Source: Kitagawia praeruptora (Eukaryota; Streptophyta; Magnoliopsida; Apiales; Apiaceae). Taken from it: a DNA stretch of 64,000 nt. How positions within the stretch are numbered: the first letter of the stretch is position 1; each line of letters begins with the position of its first letter. The position numbers and the translations under genes are program-made. Where the stretch lies: NCBI GenBank assembly GCA_037693485.1, contig CM075351.1:102008001-102072000 (forward strand), in the 5' to 3' direction. Below the pieces are notes generated by a model. That model was not told the DNA's origin and searched no databases. It saw only the letters and a list, made by a program, of their open reading frames with translations. Shown here one piece after another: positions 10,656 to 21,625 of this stretch.

Positions 10656-13311
10656 CACCAGCGGCAACTCCGCTTGGGTCACCTGCAGCAGCAACAGCAA
10701 CCACCAGCACCAGCAGCGACTTCGCTTGGGCCACTACCACCCCCAGCAGCTTGATAGTTATTCTCACCACCGTTTTGAATGCTGCCAACTCCGGCTGGGC
10801 CTGCCTCCTGTCGTCCATTTACCAAGATTTTGCTCCATTTCAATCTGTGCATGCCAGGCCACAACATTAAGCTCATGTACTAGTTACGTGTGTGTATATA
10901 TCTGCTGAATCTGTGCATGTGTTTCTATGTCAATATAATATACACGTACTTCTATCAAATATACATCTATAAACATACAAACATTTTTCCTGTATTACCA
11001 TACATATAGCCATAGGTGTTTACACCCAAAAAAAAGATTATCAAAAACTATGGCTTGTGTGCAAAGTATTTTTTGTTTTAAATATATGCATGTAAAATAA
11101 TTTTACCTCAAAAAGATGATAGTATTTTATACATCTTTTATATACATCAAAAAGTAAAAGTACGTTTTTTAAGATAAATGTCAAAAGTATTCATTTAGCA
11201 TTATATACATTTATAAAGAAATGAAAGATATTATCTTATTGATAATATAATTGTATATTTATTTATTTAAATTTTGTCTTATACTCCGTCCAATAGTATA
11301 ATACATGTCCATTTCAATTTACAATATAAATTTGTGATCATTTTTCCTAAATTATCCTTTTGAAAATTGTATAGCTACTAATGAGTAATGACCAAGAGTA
11401 TTAAATAGAACATATTCTTAAGATGCGTAATTTTTTCAAAAGAGATATTGGGTGACGAGGGAATAATCAACATTAAGAAAGTGAAAAAAGTTATAAACCA
11501 ATGGTAGTTGTACCAAACAAATTATAGAAAAAAAACTTGACAAAAAAAAATCAATTATATATCCATATAAACTAGTAAAAAGTTGCATAAATTCTATATA
11601 TATGATTTTACAAAATCATTCGCATAATTTTCATATAACTTTTTCTCCTCAAAATGATAAAATTTTAGAAGAGAAAATCAGAGAAAAACTCACTTTTCTG
11701 GTTAGCAAATAGCTTCATCCCATTTTTATTTTGAATGAGTTTTTCTTTTGATTTACATCAAAATAGACCAATAACAAAACTAAAATAAACTAACAAATAA
11801 ATAAAACACAAAATAAAATAAATAAACATTTAGTGGATATGTGTCTTCGTCAAATATCAAAAATGAAGAAATGGTATGATGCCCAGATAGTATCCATATA
11901 ATATAGATGATAAACACTATTAAATTAGTGTATATGTTATAAAAACAAGAAACTTAAAACATTGAAAAAGAACAAAGTGAAGTTTAAGAAGAAAAGAAGC
12001 TTCATGACAGAAATGTACAGAAATGTAAGCGGAGAAGGAACACCAAACGTGAGTTTTGTAATTACATAGAAAAAGTGCTAAAATGCTAAAGAGTACGAGA
12101 GGGTGCAATGACCATGCTCGTTTTATATAGGACGGGAAAGAATTTTTAGAAGAGAATCTTATATTTGTTTGAGATATTTGTTTATTTTATATCTTTATTT
12201 GAGTATTTTTTTGTAATTTTTTATGACAATGAGAATATTGTGTGCGTGGAAATGACTGTAATACTTATGAAAGACTTTGTAAGGATGACAATAATGATGA
12301 GATATTTCAAAAGATCATTTCTGTCTAGTCAGAATATCTTTTATGATTAAACTGTTAAAAATTACAATAATTTAGTTTAAAAACATGTGTTTTAAAAAGT
12401 GATTGCTTTTTGATTTTACACATGTATATAAAATGAGTAGTGGCCTAAAAATTTTGGGAATTGATAGATAAGCTCCTGTTTTTACTATTAAATATCCAAC
12501 TTTAATTTCTTGATATTTTAATTACACTACTACCCATGATTTCTAAATAATATAAATTGAGATATTGTGTGACGCCCAAAAAAGAATGAGAATTTAAAAC
12601 ACCCAAAGGCCACAAAAAGTGGTGGTGGGCCTTTCAAAACAAAACATCATTTAGCGTTATTGTCAAAACACTACACCAACTTGCGTTTCAACACACAAAA
12701 AAAAAACTTAACGCTAGACGCATTAGGGTTACAAAAAAAATAAAAAATAAATCAAAACAGAGTTTAATACTATGTATTGGAGTGATATTTGGGGCCAAGT
12801 TTTTGAGCTGTGATATTTGGGACCATTTCCTTTCACATTGTTTGTGATAGATAGGGCCAACACCCGAGTAATCTTATCGTCACATTTTCTAAAAGGACCT
12901 TTCAGTCTTATTGAGCCATAAGTTTTGTTAGGTTTGTGTATACATGTACATCATTACAATGTAATTGGATCAACTTTGTATTTTCGTATAATAAACCATT
13001 TATTAAAGAATTATAGATTAATATATTTTATAAAATTTAATTAGTTTGATATGTAAATTGTGTGTTCTATTGTAAAAAATGCTGGGTTCGAATTTTCATT
13101 TTTAAATCGCTTTATTGTGCTTAGAATGTCACATGAAAGTGAAAGTCATGTGAGGTGAAACTTATAATTTTAATCATTGAAAACGGGAATAATTTGTAGT
13201 TGATTTGAACCAAAAAATGCCATTGTTATATATAATATTCCCTAAGTAAAGATATAGGCCTTTTTTTATCTTAGAGGCTCTCATACCAAATTAAATTTAG
13301 GATTTAGAATA

Positions 13312-14807
13312 TGTTTTTATTTTTTAAAATATATTTTCCGACGATCCAACCGTATAGATGTGAAGATATATCTAATTTAATGATATTCCCAAATTGGTAA
13401 AAAAAATAAAAAATTAACTTGGTTGAAGATCTTAGTAAATCACTACTATTTTGACTAGTACTCGTAACCAGTGCTCCATCCCTTATTATTGTTTTAATTT
13501 TTTAAAATATATTTCTCAACGATCCAACCGTACGAATGTCAAGATATATCTAATCTAATTATATTCTCAAATTTTCAAAAAATGAAAAATTAATTTGGTT
13601 GGAGATCTTAGTAGAATTACTCGTAACTAGTGTTCTATCCTAGATCAATGTTTCTATTTTTTAAAATATATTTATCGAAGATCCAACCATACAAATGTCA
13701 ATATATATATAATTAAATTATATGCTCAAAATTAAAAAATTAATTTGGTTAAAGATCTAAGTAGATTACTACTATATTGATTAGTACTCGCAACTAGTGC
13801 GTTGTCCCATATTATTGATTCTATTTTTTAAAATATATTTCTCAACGATCCAACCGTGTGGATGTCAAGATATATCTAATTTAATAATTTTCCAAACTTT
13901 TCGAAAAATAAAAACATAATTTGGTTGGAGATCTCAGTAGATCAATACTATATTGACTAGTACTCGTAACCAGTGCTCTATCCCTTATTATTGTTTCTAT
14001 TTTTTAAACTACATTTCTCGACGATCCAACCGTACGAATGTCAAGATATATCTAATTTAATTATATTCCCAAATTTTCGAAAAATAAAAAATTAATTTGG
14101 TTGGACTAATAAATGATTAAAAAAATTTTATGCTAACTTACGACGGAATTGGTCGTAAGTTATTTGCCGCTTATTTTTTTGGTGAAAATTTGAATTTGCC
14201 TCCTGTTTTTAGATGAAAAGTTGAATTTGCCGCCTGACAACTTACGACGAATTCCGTCGTAAGTTTAATTTAAGTTAAAAATATTATTATAATATACAAA
14301 ATATTTATTAAAAAAATAGTAAACTAAGTTCCGTCATCAGTAAAGCAATACATTTCCAATTAAATTCAAATATAATGAAGAACTTACGACGGAACATATT
14401 CTATCGTAAGTTCACTACTTACGACGGATTTCGTCGTAAGTTCACTGCTAGAAGACAAAGTTTCTTTTACAAAAATATAATTCATTTTTCAAATAAATTT
14501 ACTAACAAAATATAACTTACGACGGAATATATTCGGTCGTAAGTTCACTGCTTACGACGGATTTCGTCGTAAGTTCACTGCTAGACGACAAAGTTTCTTT
14601 TACAAAAAAATTAATTCATTTTCGAATTAAATTAAATAACAAAAAAAAATGTTACGACGTCGTATCTTAACTTAACTTACGACGAATATTCGTTTCCGTC
14701 GTAAGTATGGCGATACTTATGACCGATTTCCGATTCCGTCGTAAGTACGGCGCAAAAATGATTACGTCGTAAGTTTTCCGTCGTAAAAGGTCAAATTTGT
14801 TGTAGTG
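13312..14807. mobile_element. Truncated CACTA transposon (CACTA-2), right end intact
   Basis: The right end, reverse-complemented, begins CACTACAACAAATTTGACC, a CACTA terminus. Inside it lies a zone (14130-14800) rich in TTACGACGGA/TCCGTCGTAA palindromic words, typical subterminal repeats. The left part is an array of about five 159-178 bp repeats carrying GATCCAACCGT (near 13343, 13521, 13680, 13847 and 14023). The left terminus is missing, and the join to unit sequence at about 13311 falls in the AT-rich fossil LTR. No transposase ORF is present. Near-identical fragment: 24123-25619. Longer copy: 57720-60091. Confidence 0.85.
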
Positions 14808-16892
14808 CATATAAACTAGTAAAAAGTTGCATAAATTCTATATATTTGATTTTACAAAATCATTCGCATAATTTTCATATAACCTTTTCTCCTCAAAATG
14901 ATAAAATTTGAGAAGAGAAAATCAGAGAAAAACTCACTTTTCTGGTTAGCAAATAGCTTCATCCCATTTTCCTTTTGAATGAGTTTTTCTTTTGATTTAC
15001 ATCAAAACAGACCAATAACAAAACTAAAACAAACTGACAAATAAATAAAACATAAAATAAAATAAATAAACATTTAATGGATATGTATCTTTCTCAAATA
15101 TCAAAAATGAAGAAATGGTATGATGCCCAGATAGTATCCAAATAATATAGTTGATAAACACTATTAAATTAATGTATATGTTATAAAAACAAGAAACTTA
15201 AAACATTGAAAAAGAACAAAGTGAAGTTTAAGAAGAAAAGAAGCTTCATGACAGAAATGTAAGTGGAGAAGGAACACCAAAAGAATGGCGTGAGTTTTGT
15301 AATTACATAGAAAAAGTGCTAAAATGCTAAAGATTACGAGACGGTGCAATGACCATGCTCGGTTTATATAGGATGGGGAAGAATTTTTTGAAGAGAATCT
15401 TATATTTGTTTGAGATATTTGTTTATTTCATATCTTTATTTGAGTTTTTTTTTGTAATTTTTTATGACAATGAGAATATTGTGTATGTGGCAATGATTGT
15501 AATACTTATGAAAGATAACATTGTAAGGATGACAATAATTAGTCAGAATATCTTTTACGATTAAACTGTTAAAAATTACAATAATTTAGTTAAAAAACAT
15601 ATGTTTTAAAAAGTGATTGCTTATTGATTTTACACATGTATATAAAATGAGTGCCATAAAAATTTTGGGAATTGATAAATAAGCTCCTGTTTTTACTCTT
15701 AAAGCTCCAACTTTAATTTTTTGATATTTTAATTACACTACTACCCATGATTTCTAAATAATATGAATTTCATTTATTTTGTTTTTATCATGGATAGTTG
15801 TGTCATTTACATATTTTAATATCAAAAAATTTGAGATATTGTATGACGCCAAAAAAAAATGAGAATTTAAAACACCCAAACGCCACATAAAGTGGCGTTG
15901 TGCCTTTCAAAACAAAACATCATTTAGCGTTACTGTCAAAACACTACACCAACTTGCGTTTCAACACAAAAAAAAAAACATAACGCTAGACGCATTAGCG
16001 TTACAAAAAATATAAAAAAATAAATCAAAACACAGTTTAATGCTATGTCTTGAGTGATATTTGGGCCAAGTTTTTGAGCTGTGATATTTGGGACCATTTC
16101 TTTTCAGATTGTTTGTGATAGATAGGGCCAACACCCGAGTAATCTTATCGTCACATTTTCTAAAAGGACCTTTCAGTCTTATTGAGCCATAAGTTTTGTT
16201 AGGTTTGTGTATACAGGTACATCATTACAATGTAATTGGCTCAACTTTGTATTTTCGTATAATAAATCATTTATTAAAGAATTATAGATTAATATATTTT
16301 ATAAAATTTAATTAGTTTGATATGTAAATTGTGTGTTCTATTGTAAAAAATGATGGGTTCGAATTTTCATTTTTAAATCACTTTATTGTGCTTAGAATGT
16401 CACATGAAAGTGAAAGTCATGTGAGGTGAAACTTATAATTTTCATCATTGAAAATTGGAATAATTTGTAGTTGATTTGAACCAAAGAATGCCATTGTTAT
16501 ATATAATATTGCCTAAGTAAAGATATAGGCCTTTTTTTTTTTATCTTAGAGGCTCTCAAACCAAATTTAGGCTTTAGAGTAGTAACTCCAATAGTGCTCA
16601 ACAAGATGGAGAAGATAAAAGAGAATAAAATGCGTGTGAAACATAAAACTCTTTTCCTTAGCTGATTAAAAGAATATCAACCCATATTTATACTATTGTG
16701 TTAAGCACATAATGTCCTAAAGTAAAGTTATACCACCCATTTTAATGGTATTTATTCAATAATTTCAACCATAACAAATGTTAATGTTTAAATAATATAA
16801 ACGTGTAATTTGTTTCATTTGGAAGATCTTTTACAAAACCACTTGTCACATCTCTGCTCACGTCTTAGTTGATTAATCAACATTAAATGTGG

Positions 16893-17733
16893 ATATGTTG
16901 CTGCTTTCCCTGCTAATCCTAGTGCTTGTGGCCAAAGCGGATATGTTCAGTTACGTGACCACCATTGATGATGTGTCCACGGAACACGTTGTTGCTGCCC
17001 TGCCCACCCATCTTGAATGCTTGGTTGGAGTAAAAGTTACTATTATAAGGAGCAGTACTAGAAGTTCCAATATGATTTGCTGAGGTGAACAGATAATTGT
17101 TAGCACCGCCACTTCTATAGGGTGCCGCCAACTAGCCAGATCTTTGCTCACTTCTCAGTTGAATAATCAACTTCAAAGTGTGGATTTTCAGAGACAACAA
17201 CTGAGTAACAATTCAGATTGATCCAGTATGAACTGTCAATCTCAGCACGCCATCCGAAATGCGGTCCATGAACTTCGGTATTTCTGCATTTCAGACAATG
17301 TGAAATCTCAGCACTGCATTTCACGTTGTCTGAAATGTAGATATATCTAAGTTCATGGACCGCATTTTGGATGGCAGTGTTGAGTGACAGTTCACACTGG
17401 ATCGATCTAAATTGTTATTCAACCGTTGTCTCTGAAAATCCACACTTGAAGTTGATGAATCAACTGAGAAGTGAGCAAGGATCTGGAAAGTTGGTGGCAC
17501 CCTATAGAAGTGGTGGTGCTAACAATTATATGTTCACCTCAGCAAATCATATTGGAACTCTAGTACTGTTCCTTATCATAATAATTAACTTTTACTTTAA
17601 CCAAGCATTTAAGATGGGTGGCCGGGCTGGGCAGCAGCGTGTTCTGTGGGTGCAACATCAATGGTGGTCAGGTAACTAAACATATCTTCTTTGGCCACAA
17701 CCAGCAGCAAAAGCAGGGAAAGCAACAGCATAT
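16893..17733. repeat. Hairpin copy 2, long apex
   Basis: The arm structure matches copy 1, but the apex carries an additional sub-hairpin at 17286-17338. There gcatttcagacaatgtgaaa pairs with tttcacgttgtctgaaatg across a short loop, with a single G-T wobble. The arms flanking it (tccatgaactt / aagttcatgga) pair perfectly. The total foldback is about 840 bp. Confidence 0.93.
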
Positions 17734-19039
17734 TCACTTGGACCATCACCAGCGGCAACTCCGCTTGGGTCACCTGCAGCAGCAACAGCAACCACCAGCA
17801 CCAGCAGCGACTTCGCTTGGGCCACTACCACCCCAGCAGCTTGATAGTTATTCTCACCACCGTTTTGATTGCTGCCAACTCCGGCTGGGCCTGCCTCCTG
17901 TCGACCATTTACCAAGATTTTGCTCCATTTCAATCTGTGCATGCCACAACATTAATCTCATGTACTAGTTACCTGTGTGTATATATCTGCTGAATCTGTG
18001 CATGTGTTTCTATGTCAATACAATATACACGTACTTCTATCAAATATACATCTATAAACATACAAACATTTTTCTATGTATTACCCTATTTGATACATAT
18101 AGCCATAGGTGTTTACACCCAAAAAAAAAATAACCAAAAACTATGGCTTGTGTGCAAAGTATTTTTTAGTATTTTTTGTTTTAAATATATGCACGTAAAA
18201 TCATTTTACCTCAAAAAGATGATAGTATTTTATACATCTTTTATATACATCAAAAAGTAAAAGTACATTTTTAAGATAAATGTCAAAAGTATTCATTTAG
18301 CATTATATACATTTATAAAGAAATGAAAGATATTATCTTATTGATAATATAATTGTATATTTATTTATTTAAATTTTATCTTATACTCCGTCCAATAGTA
18401 TAGTACATGTCCATTTCAATTTACAATATAAATTTGTGATCATTTTTTCTAAATTATCCTTTTTGAAAATTGTATAGCTATTAATGAGTTATGACCAAGA
18501 GAATTAAATAGGTCTTATTCTTAAGATGGGTAATTTTTTCGAAAGAGATATTGGGTGACGAGGGAATAATCAACATTAAGAAAGTGAAAAAAATTATAAA
18601 CCAAAGGTAGTTGTACCAAACAAATTATAGAAAAAAAACTTGACAACAAAAAATCAATTATATATCCTTATAAACTAGTAAAAAGTTGCATAAATTCTAT
18701 ATATATGATTTTACAAAATCATTCGCATAATTTTCATATAACTTTTTCTCCTCAAAATGATAAAATTTGAGAAGAGAAAATCAGAGAAAAACTCACTTTT
18801 CTGGTTAGCAAATAGCTTCATCCCATTTTCCTTTTGAATGAGTTTTTCTTTTGATTTACATCAAAACAGACCAATAACAAAACTAAAACAAACTGATAAA
18901 TAAATAAAACACAAAATAAAATAAATAAACATTTAGTGGATATGTGTCTTCGTCAAATATCAAAAATGAAGAAATGGTATGATGCCCAGATAGTATCCAT
19001 ATGATATAGATGATAAACACTATTAAATTAGTGTATATG

Positions 19040-19240
19040 ATATAAAAACAAGAAACTTAAAACATTGAAAAAGAACAAAGTGAAGTTTAAGAAGAAAAGA
19101 AGCTTCATGACAGAAATGTACAGAAATGTAAGCCGAGAAGGAACACCAAACGTGAGTTTTGTAATTACATAGCAAAAGTGCTAAAATGCTAAAGAGTACG
19201 AGAGGGTGCAATGACCATGCTCGTTTTATATAGGACGGGA
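19040..19240 (-). promoter_or_regulatory. TATA-like minus-strand promoter and leader in each unit
   Basis: On the minus strand CTATATAAA lies at about 19230 and is followed by about 30 bp of sequence around ATTGCACCC, the spacing expected of a plant core promoter. Downstream, an ATG at 19108 opens a very short hydrophobic frame beginning MKLLFFLNFTLFFFNVLS; it stops after 22 codons in most copies and is slightly longer here. The same arrangement occurs with TATA-like sites near 8340, 12122, 15362, 22936, 26176, 30020, 31247, 34795 and 60648. Transcription from it would run toward the preceding hairpin, 1.5-2 kb away. This is inferred from motifs only. Confidence 0.3.
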
Positions 19241-19789
19241 AAGAATTTTTAGAAGAGAATCTTATATTTGTTTGAGATATTTGTTTATTTTATATCTTTA
19301 TTTGAGTATTTTTTTGTAATTTTTTATGACAATGAGAATATTATGTGCGTGGCAATGACTGTAATACTTATGAAAGACGTTGTAAGGATGACAATAATGA
19401 TGAGATATTTCAAAAGATCATTTCTGTCTAGTCAGAATATCTTTTACGATTAAACTGTTAAAAATTACAATAATTTAGTTTAAAAACATGTGTTTTAAAA
19501 AGTGATTGCTTTTTGATTTTACACATGTATATAAAATGAGTAGTGGCCTAAATTTTTTTGGAATTGATAGATAAGCTCCTGTTTTTACTATCAAAGATCC
19601 AACTTTAATTTCTTGATATTTTAATTACACTACTACCCATGATTTCTAAATAATATGAATTTCATTGATTTTGTTTTTATCATGGATAGTTGTGTCATTT
19701 AAATATATTAGTATCAAAAAAATTGAGATATTGTGTGACGTCCAAAAAAAATGAGAATTTAAAACACCCAAAGGCCACAAAAAGTGGTG

Positions 19790-19905
19790 GTGGGCCTTTC
19801 AAAACAAAACATCATTTAGCGTTATTGTCAAAACACTACACCAACTTGCGTTTCAACACACAAAAAAAAAAAATTAACGCTAGACGCATTAGCGTTACAA
19901 AAAAA
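19790..19905. repeat. GCGTT palindrome cluster in each unit
   Basis: Short inverted words built on AACGC/GCGTT occur here: aacgctagacgcattagcgtt forms an 8-bp stem in most copies, and several units also have aacgccacataaagtggcgt. They lie near cactacaccaacttgcg, which resembles a CACTA terminus, so this may be the debris of an old CACTA end. Copies: about 8885-9015, 12600-12735, 15885-16010, 23415-23545, 26690-26815, 30570-30670, 31600-31715, 35330-35460 and 61145-61275. Confidence 0.45.
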
Positions 19906-20678
19906 ATAAAAAATAAATCAAAACAGAGTTTAATACTATGTATTGGAGTGATATTTGGGGCCAAGTTTTTGAGGTGTGATATTTGGGACCATTTCTTTTC
20001 AGATTGTTTGTGATAGATAGGGCCAACACCGAGTAATCTTATCGTCACATTTTCTAAAAGGACCTTTCAGTCTTATTGAGCCATAAGTTTTGTTAGGTTT
20101 GTGTATACACGTACATCATTACAATGTAATTGGATCAACTTTGTATTTTCGTATAATAAACCATTTATTAAAGAATTATAGATTAATATATTTTATAAAA
20201 TTTAATTAGTTTGATATGTAAATTGTGTGTTCTATTGTAAAAAATGGTGGGTTCGAATTTTCATTTTTAAATCACTTTATTGTGCTTAGAATGTCACATG
20301 AAAGTGAAAGTCATGTGAGGTGAAACTTATAATTTTCATCATTGAAAACGGGAATAATTTGTAGTTGATTTGAACCAAAAAATGCCATTGTTATATATAA
20401 TATTCCCTAAGTAAAGATATAGGCCTTTTTTTATCTTAGAGGCTCTCATACCAAATTAAATTTAGGCTTTAGAGTAATAACTAAAGTTAAGTACATAATG
20501 TCCTAAACTAAAGTTATACCACCCATTTTAATGGTATTTATTCAATAATTTCAACCATTACAAATGTTAATGTTTAAATAATATAAATATGTAATTTGTT
20601 TCATTTGGAAGATCTTTTACAAAACCACTTGTCATATCTCTGCTCACGTCTTAGTTGATTAATCAACATTAAATATGG

Positions 20679-21449
20679 ATATGTTGCTGCTTTCCCTGCT
20701 AATGTTGGTGCTTGTGGCCAAAGCGAATATGTTCAGTTACCTGACCACCATTGATGATGTGTCCACGGAACACGTAGCTGCTGCCTTGCCCACCCATCTT
20801 GAATGCTTGGTTGGAGTAAAAGTTACTATTATAACGAGCAGTACTAGAAGTTTCAATATGATTTGCTGAGGTGAACAGATAATTGTTAGCACCGCCACTT
20901 CTATAGGTATAGTGCCACCAACTTGCCAGATCTTTGCTCACTTCTCAGTTGAATAATCAACTTCAAAGTGTGGATTTTCAGAGACAACCACTGAGTAACA
21001 TTTCAGATCGATCCAGTGTGAACTATCAATCTCAGCACGCCATCCGAAATGCGGTCCATGAACTTCGGTATTTCATGGACCGCATTTTGGATGGCAGTGT
21101 TGAGAGTGACAGTTAACACTGGATCGATCTAAATTGTTTTTCAAAGGTTGTCTCTGAAAATCCACACTTGAAGTTGATTAATCAACTGAGAAGTGAGCAA
21201 GGATCTCGCAAGTTGGCGGCACCCTATAGAAGTGGTGGTGCTAACAATTATATGTTCACCTGAGCAAATCATATTAGAACTCTAGTACTGCTCCTTATCA
21301 TAATAATTAACTTTTACTTTAACCAAGCATTCAAGATGGGTGGCTGGGCAGCAGCGTGTTCCGCGGGTGCAACATCAATGGTGGTCAGGTAACTAAACAT
21401 ATCTTGTTTGACCATAACCAGCAGCAAGAGCAGGAAAGCAGCAGCATAT
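20679..21449. repeat. Hairpin copy 3, short apex
   Basis: It is almost identical to copy 1 at a 10,808 bp offset, with the same short loop near 21064. A one-base deletion in the right arm (gagcaggaaagc versus gagcagggaaagc elsewhere) joins two overlapping frames into a longer minus-strand ORF. Confidence 0.93.
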
Positions 21450-21625
21450 TCACTTGGACCATCACCAGCGGCAACTCCGCTTGGGTCACCTGCAGCAGCA
21501 ACAGCAACCACCAGCACCAGCAGCGACTTCGCTTGGGCCACTACCACCCCCAGCAGCTTGATAGTTATTCTCACCACCGTTTTGAATGCTGCCAACTCCG
21601 GCTGGGCCTGCCTCCTATCGTCCAT
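21314..21625 (-). CDS. 103-aa ORF in the right arm of hairpin 3 (fusion of two frames)
   Basis: The ATG at 21625 opens MDDRRQAQPELAAFKTVV, then a Gly/Ala-rich stretch containing DPSGVAAGDGPSEY. After the local one-base deletion it continues into the DMFSYLTTID...PPILNAWLK frame. In other copies the first part is a separate ORF of 77 aa (10585-10818, 33254-33487). Whether the fused form is ancestral or a chance joining cannot be decided here. No homologue is recognised. Confidence 0.22.
   Translation of the reverse strand: MDDRRQAQPELAAFKTVVRITIKLLGVVVAQAKSLLVLVVAVAAAGDPSGVAAGDGPSEYAAAFLLLLLVMVKQDMFSYLTTIDVAPAEHAAAQPPILNAWLK

Larger units (their letters stand above)
1..10834. repeat. Tandem array unit 0 (basic 3.7 kb unit plus two insertions)
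   Basis: The window opens at the landmark ccatttcaatctgtgcatg, which recurs at the start of every later unit. Without its two insertions (CACTA at 255-4005 and Copia at 5024-8322, each with one target-site copy) this unit is about 3.78 kb, matching the clean unit at 17925-21641. Unit sequence lies at 1-254, 4006-5023 and 8323-10834. It ends with hairpin copy 1. The stretch 8328-9390 holds only AT-rich unit sequence and the GCGTT palindromes, with no gene seen. Confidence 0.9.
10835..17924. repeat. Tandem array unit 1 (7.09 kb, partial internal duplication plus CACTA-2 fragment)
   Basis: Unit sequence runs from 10835 to about 13311, breaks into a CACTA fragment (13312-14807), then resumes at catataaactagtaaaaag. 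That point corresponds to 11563, earlier in the same unit. About 1.75 kb of unit sequence is therefore present twice. It is near-identical to unit 3 (21642-28732), offset 10,807-10,808 bp. Confidence 0.9.
9845..18200. repeat. First copy of a large tandem segmental duplication (offset 10,808 bp)
   Basis: Features in this block recur 10,808 bp to the right at very high identity (block 20653-29010): hairpins at 9871/20679 and 16893/27701, the CACTA-2 fragment at 13312/24123, and unit borders at 10835/21642 and 17925/28733. Similarity falls at both ends. The left edge is set by a deletion near 20480 that copy 1 lacks. On the right edge the sequence after 29010 differs from that after 18200. Boundaries are approximate. 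Confidence 0.8.

Noticed and set aside
15940..16010. cactacaccaacttgcg as a left CACTA terminus in each unit
   Set aside because: GCGTT palindromes lie on both sides of it, and no partner terminus or target duplication was found, so a boundary cannot be claimed.
16951..17151. 66-codon minus-strand ORF across the left hairpin arm
   Set aside because: It starts with GTG and overlaps other frames of the arm. There is no independent support.
19023..19211. Recurrent minus-strand 61-62 codon open frame present in eight unit copies
   Set aside because: It opens with TTG, not ATG, and its conservation only reflects recent copying of the units. The promoter-like sequence is reported instead.
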